From positions 930,001-994,000 of the forward strand of contig JANEZZ010001410.1 in assembly GCA_026122225.1 (NCBI GenBank): DNA of 64,000 nucleotides. The letters run 5' to 3'. The DNA is from Heloderma charlesbogerti. Lineage: Eukaryota > Chordata > Lepidosauria > Squamata > Helodermatidae. The notes beneath the pieces are model-generated. The model was not told the origin of the DNA and did not search any database. It saw nothing but the letters and a program-made list of their open reading frames with translations. Positions 20,394-30,761 of the stretch are shown here, piece after piece. The position numbers and the translations under genes were made by a program. Each line of letters begins with the position of its first letter. Within the stretch, counting starts at the first letter, position 1.

Positions 20394-20525
20394 CATTTCT
20401 ATCCCACCTTTTTTCCTCCAAGGAACTCAAGGCAGCGTACATGATCCTCCTCCTTCCTCCATTTTATCCTCACAACAACAACCCTGTGAGGTAGGTTGGG
20501 CTGAGAGTCTGTGATCCAGTGGTAA
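20358..20525 (-). mobile_element. CORE-SINE 3' part with (GATT)n
   Basis: A (GATT)n run, then CATTTCTATCCCACCTTTTT, TCCTCCAAGGAACTCAAGGC, ATTTTATCCTCACAACAACA and CCTGTGAGGTAGGTTGGGCT. The inverted L2-like tail and CORE are present; the tRNA-like head is missing. Confidence 0.8.
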
Positions 20526-20722
20526 GGGCAATGAGGAGGAGGAGGAGGAAGAGGGAGAGACTCCACTGGCTGCTTATGTCTCTGATCTCCATCTCAGCAG
20601 TGCTGGGATTGGAAACAGCCTAATCACCACTGGCACCCAGAGGATGTGGTCATTTTTGCTGGAGCCTACTTAAAAAAAAAATGCAGAACTGAGTACAGGC
20701 TTCAGCTTCCTGAGAGTCTCTG

Positions 20723-21287
20723 TAGGGATGGACAGACTCATCTCTTGTAGGTCCCTTCCAACCCTACTATTCTATGATTCTATGATCTCTGTCCAGTTTC
20801 ACCAGGCATTCACCGAGTTGCTGCCACCGCCCACCCCTGCTCAGTGCGTGAGAAACAGGAGCACCTGGCGAGCAACTGACAAGCACTGCAGGCCGCCCGT
20901 CCTCTTAGCGAGCTGCCATTTTGCGTAAAAACGGGGGCTCGGGGTTTTCCACATATGTAATGTTACAGAAAGGGCAGCCGTAAAGGGGCCCTTTGCACAA
21001 CATTGCAGGTGAAAATGGACAGTTCATGCCTGCAGTGTTGCGTAAATGGCCCCTTTATGGCCACCATTTATGTAACATTACATATCCAGAAAGCCCTGAG
21101 CTGCCATTTTTATGCAAAATGGTGGCTCACTAAAGGGACGGGCAGCTGCTGGGTGCTTGCAGACTGTGCGGGAGCTCAGCAAGCGGGTCCGGTGAGTGGC
21201 GGCGGCTCAGTGAATGGGGTCTGGGAGGCCGAGCAGCGGGGAGTCCATTGGACTCCACTGCCTTCTCAGACTCCCACTACATCCCGA
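20723..21287. mobile_element. hAT MITE family T with long foldback core
   Basis: Begins TAGGGATGG, ends ACATCCCGA, and is flanked by an exact 8-bp duplication AGTCTCTG (20715-20722 and 21288-21295), diagnostic of hAT insertion. The core is a ~170-bp inverted repeat (GGCTCGGGGTTTTCCACATA pairing with TATCCAGAAAGCCCTGAGCT). An inverted-free CR1 tail scrap (CCTACTATTCTATGATTCTA) sits near 20750-20788. No coding capacity. Confidence 0.88.
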
Positions 21288-21603
21288 AGTCTCTGCTTTT
21301 GTTTTTGAACAGAGGGCAAGTTACTAGCCCTTATGGCTGTGAAGCTATGCTTGAAAGTACCTGGTGTAACCTCAGAAGCAGATTTCCAGTGGTTGGTTGG
21401 GAGCAGGGCTGCACAGCATCTTCCCTCTCACCATGCTGAGCCAAATCAGAAACAAAGCTGTGTGGGAATAATTAAAAAGGAGGGGAAATGTGCAAATAAG
21501 TGACACCTTGCAAATTTGCTGCATTTGAATAATTTATACAGGTCCCGGGCTTTAAAATTATGGTGGAGTATGTGAAGTGTACATGATGCTTGTCTTAAAA
21601 ATA

Positions 21604-21643
<40 letters not shown>

Positions 21644-21739
21644 ATGATTCATTGGGAAATCTTTTCAGGCAGTGAAAAGGGTGTTTAAGTGGTTAATCTA
21701 ACTACGCAGTTGATTAAAGGTTGCAGTCTTATTGAAAAT
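21288..21739. other. Unassigned; (GA)n microsatellite at 21606-21641
   Basis: A clean GA run of about 18 units is the only feature. The rest is unassigned. Confidence 0.6.
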
Positions 21740-21880
21740 ACCTCTGCCATGATTATTTATTGTTGCTGTTACTAGCACGACTACTACAATGAACGTAATG
21801 TATATGGTGCTCTACAGAGTTTCCAAAAGATAGAAAAGGAAGGTCCCTGCCCCCAAGGAGCTTCCAATTGACTTTCCTAT
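21740..21880 (-). mobile_element. LINE tail-like fragment
   Basis: TGATTATTTATTGTTGCTGT, then TGGTGCTCTACAGAGTTTCC and AAGGTCCCTGCCCCCAAGGA. Similar in plan to the LINE module at 18346 and 49300. Weak. Confidence 0.35.
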
Positions 21881-22889
21881 TTATATCACCCCATTTCAAG
21901 TAAGAGGCAATACAAATATCCTCTATTTGTTTGGACTTTTTGTTAGTAGCCCCTTATACCCTGGAATACATGTGTCCCAAATGTCAGCTTTGCGCATGGA
22001 AAAGTAGTGCCCTGACCAGCGGACATCCCCATGGGCGACTCGGTAAGTCCACCGAGTATCTTTCACAAATAGGGTATGTATTAGGGTCCTCCATGTGTCC
22101 TGCTGGGTGTTTTCGATTCTCCACCTTCGTTGCTCTCCAGTCTTCTCCCTTCTCCAGAGCTCCAGTCCAGCCCTTGGTTCACCTCAGCTGTTCTCCACAT
22201 TCTTCCCATCTCCTTCCACTCTGCACCAACTGTGCAAACAATTTCCGCCTTCCTTCCCCCCACCCCCCAGATGGAACTCCTTCTGGGCAGGGGAAAGCAA
22301 GAGCTGAGCAAAGCAGAGGAAGTATAATATTTGCACACATCTCATTAGTTGAATTCTCATCCCCGAGACTTAGCAGAGTGTGATCAGGAGCGTCTCTGGC
22401 AAATAATGAGCAGAAGGCCGTCAGAAAAGAACGCAAGCACAAGGACCTCCAGTGAAGTAATTACCCATCACTTTTCAAAGCCGAGGCAAAGAGGCTGAGC
22501 AGAAAGTGGATGCCACTGCAACGGATGCCATCTGGGATGAGGGAGGCAATATTAGGGCTGCACACTTTAGTGGATTTAATTGGAAGATGAATCAATGAAA
22601 GCTTCCTAGAGCAATCCGATGGCCCTTAGACAGCGTCTGGGGCTCGACAGGATGCTGGGGATCTCCTCCGTACCCATCAAGTGAGATATGAGTGCGGAGG
22701 AGTTCTGATCATGGATCTCCCCACCCCCATCCAGCTGCCATGGAACTCTCCATGGCAGCCTCTCTTCCCAAGGATTGTGGCCATGCAGAGGAAACATGCA
22801 CAGGGATGCTGCCGAAACACCCAAGCAGAACTAACAAAAGCTTACCAAGTTGATTTATAAACATCACTCCACCAGGCCCCCCCCAAGAA
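21881..22889. other. No gene or recognised repeat
   Basis: 1 kb unassigned. The part at 22310-22620 is non-repetitive and AT-mixed (GCAAATAATGAGCAG, GAAGTAATTACCC); it could hold a conserved non-coding element, but nothing here proves it. Confidence 0.4.
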
Positions 22890-22998
22890 GCCTTCCCTGG
22901 CCTGGTGCCCTCCAGATGTGTTAGACTACAAGTCCTATCTTGCCCACCCAGCACAGCATAATGGAGTTGTGGAGGGCACCAGGCTGGGGAAGTGTGCT
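22890..22998. mobile_element. Palindromic MITE family P, diverged full copy
   Basis: GGTGCCCTCCAGATGTGTTA at the left and GTGGAGGGCACCAGGCTGGG at the right; the centre is decayed. A further family-like GATGGGAGTTGTAGTTTCAC piece lies at 23072. Confidence 0.7.
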
Positions 22999-23689
22999 TT
23001 GTCCTATCTCTGGAAAGGGAAGAATGCTTTTCAACCCTTCAGCCTTTCCCCCAATGGCTGTGATGGCCAAGAACGATGGGAGTTGTAGTTTCACACACCG
23101 GGATGAGAAAGGGTGAGACAAATTCTCCACTCTCTCCACACCATATGCTGTTTTACATCCCACCTCAGTTGCCTTTTTTTTTCTCAACTAAAAAGCCCTG
23201 AACATGGTAGCCATTTCTTGCAGGAGAAGTACTCCTGCTCTCCCTGTGCAGTGTGCAGCCACGAGGATCTGCTGTTTTGTTGTAGCAGGCATGTTCGGTA
23301 TTTATTTGGTTGGCTGCTTATTTTAGGAATGTATGCTGCGCCCTTCATCGTATTCTCAGGGATGCATGGCACAACAAAGAGCCCCCTGAGGCCTGAGCAT
23401 TGGCCCACATGTAGCGGGTGTGTACCTTGAAAGGCATCCCAGAATTCTTTGGAACATGCCCTAGTTTGGGACAGGTGCCGTGGCAGAAAAGTCAAGGTGG
23501 AAACTGCTCCCTGATCATGGCATGTGGCCATGGGGGGGGGGGATCTGCTGGACCAAAAGCTGAATTCGAATGACCTAAACTAATATGGCAAAGGTAGCAT
23601 CTCGGAGTCCTCCTCTACAGTTTGTTGTTTCATTCTGTCAGAAATAGGGTGTCAGATAATTATTTATCCTCAGCCAATCTGTCTACTGC
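22999..23689. other. No gene; MITE scrap near 23040-23100
   Basis: Apart from the family P scrap (GAACGATGGGAGTTGTAGTT), nothing recognisable. Confidence 0.4.
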
Positions 23690-23957
23690 AGGCATTTTGA
23701 ACCTCAGGCCAAATGTGGCCCTCCTGGGGTTCCAATCCGGCCCTCTGGAATTCCCCAGCAAGACACACCCCTCCAAGGCCCCACCCCTTTCCCCTGAACA
23801 CTGATTATGTGGTGGTTTCCCGGAGTTTGTTCAGTTCCCCCCCCCCTTTCTAAAAGGTTGAAATGCCTCTCTGAAGGGTTTGGGGTTAAAATAGGCTGGT
23901 AATAAATCTCCAAAACTGAATTTGTCCCTTGGGCTTGGAGAGGTTCCACACCCCTGA
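23690..23957. mobile_element. hAT-like family G, opposite orientation
   Basis: CAGGCATTTTGAACCTCAGG and CCAAATGTGGCCCTCCTGGG at the left; GGTTGAAATGCCTCTCTGAA and GGAGAGGTTCCACACCCCTG at the right. These are the family ends and inner blocks in reverse order. Target duplication not clear. Confidence 0.6.
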
Positions 23958-24410
23958 TCTTCTGCATTGATTTACAGCCTGACAAGACATTTGAAGAGGC
24001 TTACTGTTTCAAATACCCAGAAAAAAAGTAAAGATCAATTAGACAAAAGAATAAAGTGTTATTCTGTTGTCCCAGGCAGTTGGTGCGGGGGGGGGGGGGA
24101 TCTCAAGGAACTGATAGCATGAGATTCCTCCCTGGCCTGCTCTAAGTACCGATACATTTGTATCTTCAATGCATGCACAGTGTCCTGTTATTTGCAGCCA
24201 GTTCTGTGAGTTGTGGCACCTCCTGCATCGGCTCTGGAACTAAAATTAAATATCTATTTGTACAACGACCCTGTAAATCCTCTTTTATCTTTAAGCCTTG
24301 GTAGCAGAAACCATTCATTCACAAAATCAGGGCTGAGTACTTTGTTTTCTTTTGTTGTTCTTAAGTTGTGCCTCTCCATGTCTGTGTGCATACGCATGGC
24401 GTGTGCACAC
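23958..24410. other. No gene or recognised repeat
   Basis: Unassigned, with a G-run near 24088. Confidence 0.4.
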
Positions 24411-24418
24411 GCATACAC

Positions 24419-24824
24419 TAAGGATGTCCATCACTGGGAAATGTGGTTCTTTTTTGGCTCAGTGGAGTTCTGCAGCATGACCAACTCGCTTTGCATATGC
24501 GGGCTGAGCTGTGGGCTGTTCCTCAGACTCTGGGAACTTTTTGCGCTTCCCCCCCCCCCCAGAAGGTTCTGCAATTTGTTCAAATGTCTGAGCAATTTGC
24601 GTAAATTTTGGCCAGATGTGCACAAATTGCTCAGAAATTTGTGCAAATTGCAGAACCTTCCCCTGCCCCCAAAATGTGCAAAATTCCTAGAAATTCTGCG
24701 AACTGACCTGACTCACTGTAGATCAAGTCACATGCCACAGCATGAACCAAACAAAGTCCACAGGGCCAAGCCTAGGAAAGCTCATTGGACTCCATGCCTC
24801 AAACAGATTTCTCCAACATCCCTA
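24419..24824. mobile_element. hAT MITE family T with exact target duplication
   Basis: Starts TAAGGATGTCCATCACTGGG and ends TTTCTCCAACATCCCTA. Flanks GCATACAC (24411-24418) and GCATACAC (24825-24832) are identical, an 8-bp hAT duplication. The interior (GGAAATGTGGTTCTTTTTTG, GCAATTTGCGTAAATTTTGG, CAAATTGCTCAGAAATTTGT) is collinear with 52853-53258. The longest frame through it (227 codons) is chance. No transposase. Confidence 0.9.
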
Positions 24825-24825
24825 G

Positions 24826-24856
<31 letters not shown>
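24825..24856. repeat. (CA)n microsatellite
   Basis: About 13 CA units immediately after the hAT, overlapping the right target duplication. Confidence 0.9.
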
Positions 24857-25164
24857 CAGAACCTTTCCAAAGAATCACAGTGGGAGTATCTTATGACCTT
24901 GAGGAGTTTTGGCTTCAGGACTTCGGAGAGTTCCACCTCCCCCTTTGGACCTCAGAAGTGTGTATCTATGTACATTGCACATTACCTTGAGCTGGTTTGC
25001 ACATTCATGTCAACTACTTGACTTCTGACTTAATTGCTCAGCTGTTGATAGAGAACCAACTCGACTGAAAGGCGTTTGGTTTGTGGTGAGGTGAGATGAG
25101 ATGAGGTGAAAGTCCTGCTTGATCTGCAATGACTCATTCCAGCGTGCAAGTTACCATTTACAAT

Positions 25165-25345
25165 ATGTATTACTTACAAAAAGGCTCCTGGAGTGGCTTA
25201 CATGCAATCAGTAAAACAGGTCAGCCTGGGCCCACAGGTGACAATCTAAACTGACACAGCACACAAGGAAAAAGGGTGGGGAGGGAAGAGGAAAAATGAA
25301 GTCATCTTTCAGCATAGCTGGTGGAATGGCCCCACTTCCCATCTC
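25165..25345 (-). mobile_element. LINE 3' module (L2-like)
   Basis: TATTACTTACAAAAAGGCTC, CTGGAGTGGCTTACATGCAA, then ACAAGGAAAAAGGGTGGGGA and GAAGTCATCTTTCAGCATAG. The last block recurs at 25412 and 26398. Similar module at 49300. Confidence 0.5.
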
Positions 25346-25349
25346 CCTC

Positions 25350-26230
25350 TGTTACAGCCCGCTGTAATGGCTGTGGGGGGTGACAGTTGAAGGAGGAGGA
25401 GGCTTCCTGGGTGAAGTCTTTCAGCAGGGCTGGTAGAATGGCCCTGCTTCCTGTCATGCCCCCAGTGGAGGAACCCTCCTCCAAGGAGGAGCTCGAGCTC
25501 TCAGAGACAGACTCAGTCAAGGATACACCCAGGTCAGGAGACCTGGGGGAGCCTGGGCTCCAGGGGGCATGGCTGCAGATCCATCCCCGCAGGATTTCTG
25601 CCTCTGAGTTAGAGGCTGGGCAACCACCCAGCCCCTGAGAGTATCCTTGCCTCAAGATGCAGGCCAGTAGGTCTCCTTTGAGAAGGAGTGCTCAATGGCA
25701 AAGAAGAAAGGACTCCTTGAGAGCAAGACTCTCCTCAAGTAGGACCTTTGCCAGAGGGCCTGTAATGAACTGCAGCACAGCCCTGGGTGGAGGTCTGGAA
25801 GCTCTGGCTATATATGGCTTCAGTTTCAGCCTAGTCATTGCTGGAACAACATCTTCTCTTCAGCTCCAGTGCCCTGTTCCCCTGAACTTGCCTTGTGTTT
25901 GAACCTCCATGCTACTGACCTCCAGACTCCTGCCTGACTCTGCTTTGGGGACTGTTTCTGCTTGGCTACTCTCCCATGTTTCACCTCAGGCCTCTCTTTG
26001 GGAAACCACCTACTTGTCTGGTAATACTCTGCTTTGAGCATTGCCTGTATCTTGACCACTCCTGCCTTAACCTGCTCCCATACTGGACTGAAAACCTTGT
26101 GCTTGACCATTTGCCTACTTAATTGACTTGCCTATTGGATTCATCCTTGTCCTTGCCTAGCATGGGGTCTGACCCAACTAGAGCAGGACACTTCCCCTCT
26201 CATCTTCCTCTGTCCAGCCCTGTACAGCAG
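25350..26230. mobile_element. Possible solo LTR or LTR-like insert
   Basis: A region with an LTR-like plan: a GC-richer first part, a TATA-like CTATATATGG near 25808, then a long pyrimidine-rich, stop-rich stretch to TGTACA near 26226. Terminal TG and CA can be proposed, but I find no matching short target duplication. The forward frame 25387-25638 has no known domain. Could equally be an unidentified composite repeat. Confidence 0.3.
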
Positions 26231-26309
26231 TTATAAAATGATACACTGAATATGTGTGTGCAAATAAGCTCCATGTTGTCCATCACGTCGACAGCTACTA
26301 CAAAGCTGC

Positions 26310-26445
26310 AGCCAATACCAGCATCCTGGTTAGTGTCCTATATGCTCATAGACACAACATGCAAGGAAAAAGGGATGGGGAGGGAAGAGGAAAAAATGAA
26401 GTCGACTTTCAGCAGAGCTAGTGAAATGGTTCTGCTTTCCTCCTT
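26310..26445 (-). mobile_element. LINE 3' module, second copy
   Basis: ATGCAAGGAAAAAGGGATGG, GGAGGGAAGAGGAAAAAATG and GAAGTCGACTTTCAGCAGAG closely match 25262-25330. The two modules bracket the LTR-like insert. Confidence 0.5.
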
Positions 26446-26760
26446 GTTATCTGAGTGCTGATGCCTATGCAGTCAAAATGGCAGGCACAGCAAGTTTGGG
26501 TGAACCCCAAGGCTTGCAAAAGTACCACCCTCAAACCTAAAAGGGTACAAGGGACCAAAACAGTCCAAGAAAAATTGAGTATGCTCAGTGGCAACAGAAT
26601 GAGTGCCTGTTCTGGAAGTGGGGGGCAGAAAAATGGATGTGGAGTGGGGAAAGGAGTATCCCAGAACAGGAACACTCCAGCCTGCCATATATATTGCTGC
26701 AGTTCCTGTTTAAACCCATATATTGCACACATTTGCAAATGGCCATATAATGTGCTTAAA
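26446..26760. other. No gene or recognised repeat
   Basis: Unassigned 0.3 kb. Confidence 0.4.
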
Positions 26761-26903
26761 CCAGCCTTCTCCAACCCAGTGTTTCTCCAGATTGTTCAGG
26801 CTAGAACTCCCAGCATCCCAAGCTAGAATGGCCAAGGATCAGGGATGATAGGAGTTGCAATCTAATGCATCTGGAGGGGCCCCAGTTTGGTGGAGGCTGG
26901 CCT
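26761..26903. mobile_element. Palindromic MITE family P, full diverged copy
   Basis: CCAGCCTTCTCCAACCCAGT at the left and CCCCAGTTTGGTGGAGGCTGG at the right. The inner arms (AGAACTCCCAGCATCCCA with GATGATAGGAGTTGCAATCT) still pair. Confidence 0.7.
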
Positions 26904-27261
26904 AAACCAAAATCTCGAGCACTGAGTGTTCCAGAAGGGCATTTGGCCACCCTTACCTGCCCAGTGCACATGTAAACCAAGAAACGTCTCACACTGATCT
27001 CCTGGGAAGCTTCCTTGTAGCAAGGAAGAAGCACAAATACACACACACAGCAGCCAAACACAGACGGCATATGACATTGATGAGCCGATTACCCAGGAAG
27101 AAAGGTATTGTTGTCTCAATATCTTCCCATTTTATAGTTTTGAGTCAATTCCGGCAGTCATCGACATTTACTTAACTTTCGGAGAGGTGAGTGGCTGTGG
27201 CTACCTAGTGTGATGAGAGAAAACCACACAGGCACAAAATCAGTGCTCTGCTTATAATACA
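26904..27261. other. No gene or recognised repeat
   Basis: Unassigned, with a short CA run near 27038. Confidence 0.4.
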
Positions 27262-27293
<32 letters not shown>

Positions 27294-27470
27294 TATTGCA
27301 TTTATATCCCGCCTTTTTTCCTCTTGCAAGGAACCCAAGGCGGCTTACATTATCCTTCTCCTCTCCATTTTATCCTCACAACAACAACCCTGTGGGGTAG
27401 GTTGGGCTGAGAGTGTGTGACTGGCCCAAAGTCACCCAGTGAGCTTCCATGGCCGAGCGGGGATTAAAAC
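27262..27470 (-). mobile_element. CORE-SINE with (ATT)n tail, head-truncated
   Basis: (ATT)n, then TTTATATCCCGCCTTTTTTC, CTCTTGCAAGGAACCCAAGG, CGGCTTACAT, GTGACTGGCCCAAAGTCACC and CCATGGCCGAGCGGGGATT. Truncated in the B box, where a hairpin (27476-27520) begins. Confidence 0.85.
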
Positions 27471-27475
27471 AAAAA

Positions 27476-27520
27476 TTGTAATTAAAAGTGAGATATAATA
27501 TATCTCACTTTTAATTACAA
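27476..27520. repeat. Perfect 22-bp-arm hairpin
   Basis: The left arm 27476-27497 and right arm 27499-27520 are exact reverse complements with a one-base centre. The arms begin TTGTAATTAAAAGTG and end CACTTTTAATTACAA. A second AT palindrome follows at 27549-27569. It sits at the broken end of the CORE-SINE. Confidence 0.9.
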
Positions 27521-28080
27521 ACAGTCACAATTTCAGGGCAAGGAAGCTATATTATATTATAATATAATAGGGCATTGTGAGCTGCAGAAACGTGTAATTG
27601 AGCCTGTTCTTAGCAACTGTTGGAGCATCAAGCAGCGGGGTAGTGAAGGGGGAGTACAGCCCTGGGGGCTTTTTCAGAGCAGGAGCAGTGACATCAGCTG
27701 CCAAAGTGCCCCAGGGTTAATGGAAGAATCCCCCTTGCTCTGGCCAGTGAGTGAGGTGATACTGAAGCTTTCAAGTTTTGCTTTTGTTTGTGATGTGATT
27801 CACATAGAGGAAGTCAGAGAATGGAGCAAGACAATCAAGCCGAGACAAGATACTAGGGCTGTGCACCACTTCGGTCTGAATGCCAAATACCGAAGTGAAA
27901 CATGCTGCTTCAGAGGTGCCTCGGCGTGGTCCAAAGCAGATCAGAACAGCACCGAGGCACCCCAAAGTGAAGCACCTCATTGCCGAGGCGCCTCGGTCCG
28001 CCTTGGAGATTTCGAGCTATTCTGATGCCTACTGAGCAGCCCAGACAGCCTGGTTCCAAATGTATCAACTTGAGGGAGTT

Positions 28081-28146
28081 CAGGGAGGGGGAGAGGAGGA
28101 GGAGGTGGGAGGGGGAAGGGGAGAGGGGAGAGGAGGAGGGAGGGAG
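28081..28146. repeat. Polypurine (GGA-rich) tract
   Basis: About 65 bases almost wholly G and A (GGGGAGAGGAGGAGGAGGTG and so on), inside the left part of the 4.15-kb hAT. Could form triplex or quadruplex-like DNA. Confidence 0.85.
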
Positions 28147-28848
28147 CTTTGATGAATGGCAACTGTAGTTGCCAAATTAGGGCTGAACATAACCCAGCGG
28201 TCTCCAATCAGTGACAGTGGTGAAGGAGGGGAGGGAATACTGGAGTGGAGAGATCAGCCTGATTTCGTTTCATTGGGTGAGCAGGCGCACACTGGTTAGG
28301 TGGTGGTTTTGTTGTTAGAGAGAGATCCTGTGGGTGCAGCGGTGTGTTTCTTCTTTATTCCCAATCCCAACTGAACTATTTCTTTCTTTTGTAGATTCTT
28401 TATTTAAAAAGCCAAACATTTAGTACTTACTTGGACTTTCCTCCCTGGTTCTTCGTCTCCGCCCACCTCACCCCTCTCTAATAGGTTTTACCTTTCATTC
28501 TTATTGTTTGTTCATTTTAAAAAACTGGAAAACTTTACCTTAGTCACCTTGCCTCATTCTTTAGCTCCCCCCATCCCAGCCTCAACCATTAGTTTGCCCT
28601 TACTTTCATTCTGTCTAGTTTTTTTATCATATATATATATAAATGTAGTACTTCCCTGTCCTTGTTCGTGGCTCCCCTGCACCCACCCACCTCCTGCCAT
28701 CAATTCCTGTATTCCTTCCCTTCCCATTTTTATCTCTTTTCCCTAAAACAATAAAAATAAATAAATAAACCCTTTTCTCTTCTGTTAGGATTATAGATCG
28801 CCCCCCCTGCTCGAAGGTAGTTCAGTGTTTGCTTTTCTTTTGCTCGTA

Positions 28849-28872
28849 TGTGTGTGTGTGTGTGTGTGTGCG
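28849..28872. repeat. (TG)n microsatellite
   Basis: Short TG run within the left half of the large hAT. Confidence 0.85.
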
Positions 28873-29011
28873 TGTGCATGCATGCGTTTCTGCTGTGCAC
28901 CAGCAAACCATGTGTGGCAAAGCAGTACACAGTCCACATTTCCAGAAACAGAAAGCAAAGCACTACACACACATTAACATCTATTATTTAAATAATGTAA
29001 TACTATACTGT

Positions 29012-29550
29012 TGTCAGGATGCGCCCTAGCGGCCTCTTTCAGTAGACTCCAGTAGCCAACTCAAGACACAGACGAAAGGATTCTTTTCAAGGCTTTAATC
29101 CTTTTACAACTTAATGACTCTTTCAGATGCTAATCACCAGTGACTAAGCAAGGAACAGCAGAGTAGCCTATGCTCCGGGTATGCAGTTAGTCCCCGTTTG
29201 AAGGAGAATCACTTGAAGACCCTGAACTTATGGGCTAGGGAGAGATCCTCCCTCTTTCCCTTGGGTCCATGGGAGGCGGCCATTGCTTGCACACCAAATG
29301 GGCACTAAGCCTCCTTTCCACACCCTCCATCGCTCGACACTCCCTGCGTCTGTGTCAAGCGTCTAGCAAGCCCCCCTCCTGCATTCTCTCACTGCCCGGG
29401 TCACTATCTATCTCAGGAATGCCAGCAGGAGGAATCTCTGCCAGCTGCTGTGCCTGTGAGGGATGAGCTGGCTCCTCTCCCACGGATTGCTGATCCTCCT
29501 CAGAATCAGAACTGCTCTGGGGCTCTATGGGCTCAGTTTCCACCCTGACA
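29012..29550. mobile_element. Solo LTR, 539 bp
   Basis: Begins TGTCAGGATG and ends CCACCCTGACA, the TG...CA form of an LTR with inverted TGTCAGG/CCTGACA ends. It is flanked by a perfect 5-bp duplication ACTGT (29007-29011 and 29551-29555). No internal retroviral or gag-pol part is present, so it is the product of recombination between two LTRs. A 5-bp duplication fits Gypsy or some endogenous retrovirus classes; I cannot choose. It lies in the left half of the large hAT, upstream of the BED frame. Confidence 0.85.
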
Positions 29551-29686
29551 ACTGTGTGGCAAAGCCAGGAAGCCCAGCATGAGGCATCTTTGGGGTCTTG
29601 TTGGCAGGGGCCGGGGTGGGCGAGGTGCCGCTGGGAGCAGGATAGTGCATCCTGGTGTAGCAGGGCAGCGGAGCGCGGAGGCATGA

Positions 29687-30430
29687 CGCAGCGGCCAGAA
29701 GTCACTGCTTGAGGAGGCTGGTGCTGGCTGCAGCAGACGCACTCTTGCCAGAGGAGCGGCATCTCCTTCTGCAGTGGAAGAGGGGAGCCCGCTGAGGGAC
29801 ACTGGGTCAGAAGTGTCTGACGTCCTCAGCGTGGTGGAGGATGAAGAGGAGGAGATCTTCCAGGGTGTGTTGGAGGAGGAGCAGCAGGCAGTGGCTCCAG
29901 CACCCAGCCTCTCTTCCGTGGTTCCCCCCACTTGGGTGGTGCCCCCCCAGAGTCAAGGCAGGCAGTCTGCATCTCCTCCTCCCCCAAAACATCAGGGCAG
30001 CATTGTGTGGGACCACTTTGAGTTGGGGGTGGATCCTAGCACTGTGTGCCGCCACTGCAAGGCGTCTCTGAGCAGGGGGGAGCAGCCAGGGCACTGTGGC
30101 GCCAGCAGCCTGCTCCTGCACTCGAGGAGGCAGCCCCAATCGGTCCTGCTCCAGGAACAGGCCCCCACATCCCCGCAGGCTGACAGCAGGGGCGAGCAGA
30201 AGGCTGGCAGCGCCTCCGGACCTCCTGCGAGCTCTCCATCTCTCACCCACAAGAGGTTTAGGCAGGCCACCATGGAGGAGATGGGGTGGGGAAAGTATGG
30301 GTCCACCAGGTGGAGGTTTCCAGCACCCGGCCAGATCACCAACTGCATATATAAATATAAACTGGATAATGATGTGCACTTTGCTACACTCTTAGCTCCT
30401 TCGGTTCACTTGCATCATTTTGTTTATTAA
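29687..30430 (+). pseudogene. hAT transposase N-terminal remnant with BED zinc finger
   Basis: The frame is open from 29687; the often-chosen start at 29774 is a GTG, so no ATG start is established. Counting from 29774: acidic residues 1-45, a Pro-rich linker 48-72, then a BED-type finger at about 75-122. It has SIVWDHF, a CRHC pair (C92, C95) and LLLHSRR (H116). The fourth ligand expected about five residues on is Pro121, consistent with loss of a His. BED fingers bind DNA in hAT transposases and ZBED proteins. After about residue 185 the frame no longer resembles a transposase. Its location inside matching hAT ends argues for a transposon gene rather than a host ZBED gene. Confidence 0.65.
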
Positions 30431-30761
30431 AAACTGTCTGAAATTTGGCAGGTGAGGCAAAAAAAAGGTTATTAAAATATAAAATAAATATAAAATATTC
30501 ATTTTGTGTGTGCTAAAAAAAAAAAGCACATTAGCACAAAAACTACTCTGCCAGCCTTCCTGCCAGCCTGTTTTCCCAGGTAATATGTATTCCACATTCA
30601 GCCAAGGAGAGCCTGAGGTCATCCACTGTGAAGCTGAATGGGAAAGGGGAGAGGGGTATTGCACTTCAAAGAAACCTACAGCAGAGATTAGGGATAGTGA
30701 CCTCCTCTGTTTCAACACCTAACTTCTCTGATTATTATCCCTTCTGAGTTTGGTTTGATTA

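Noticed and set aside
22553..22620. hAT start (TTAGGGCTGCACAC) near 22554
   Set aside because: No partner terminus or matching 8-bp flank was found downstream.
24213..24896. 227-codon forward frame
   Set aside because: It spans unique sequence, a whole hAT MITE and a CA microsatellite; composition and lack of domains indicate chance.
29807..30379. 190-codon minus-strand frame
   Set aside because: It is the GC-rich shadow of the BED-finger frame on the other strand.
29687..30430. Domesticated ZBED host gene
   Set aside because: It lies within hAT ends, has lost a zinc ligand, lacks a start codon and lacks the transposase core; no sign of selection can be seen from one sequence.
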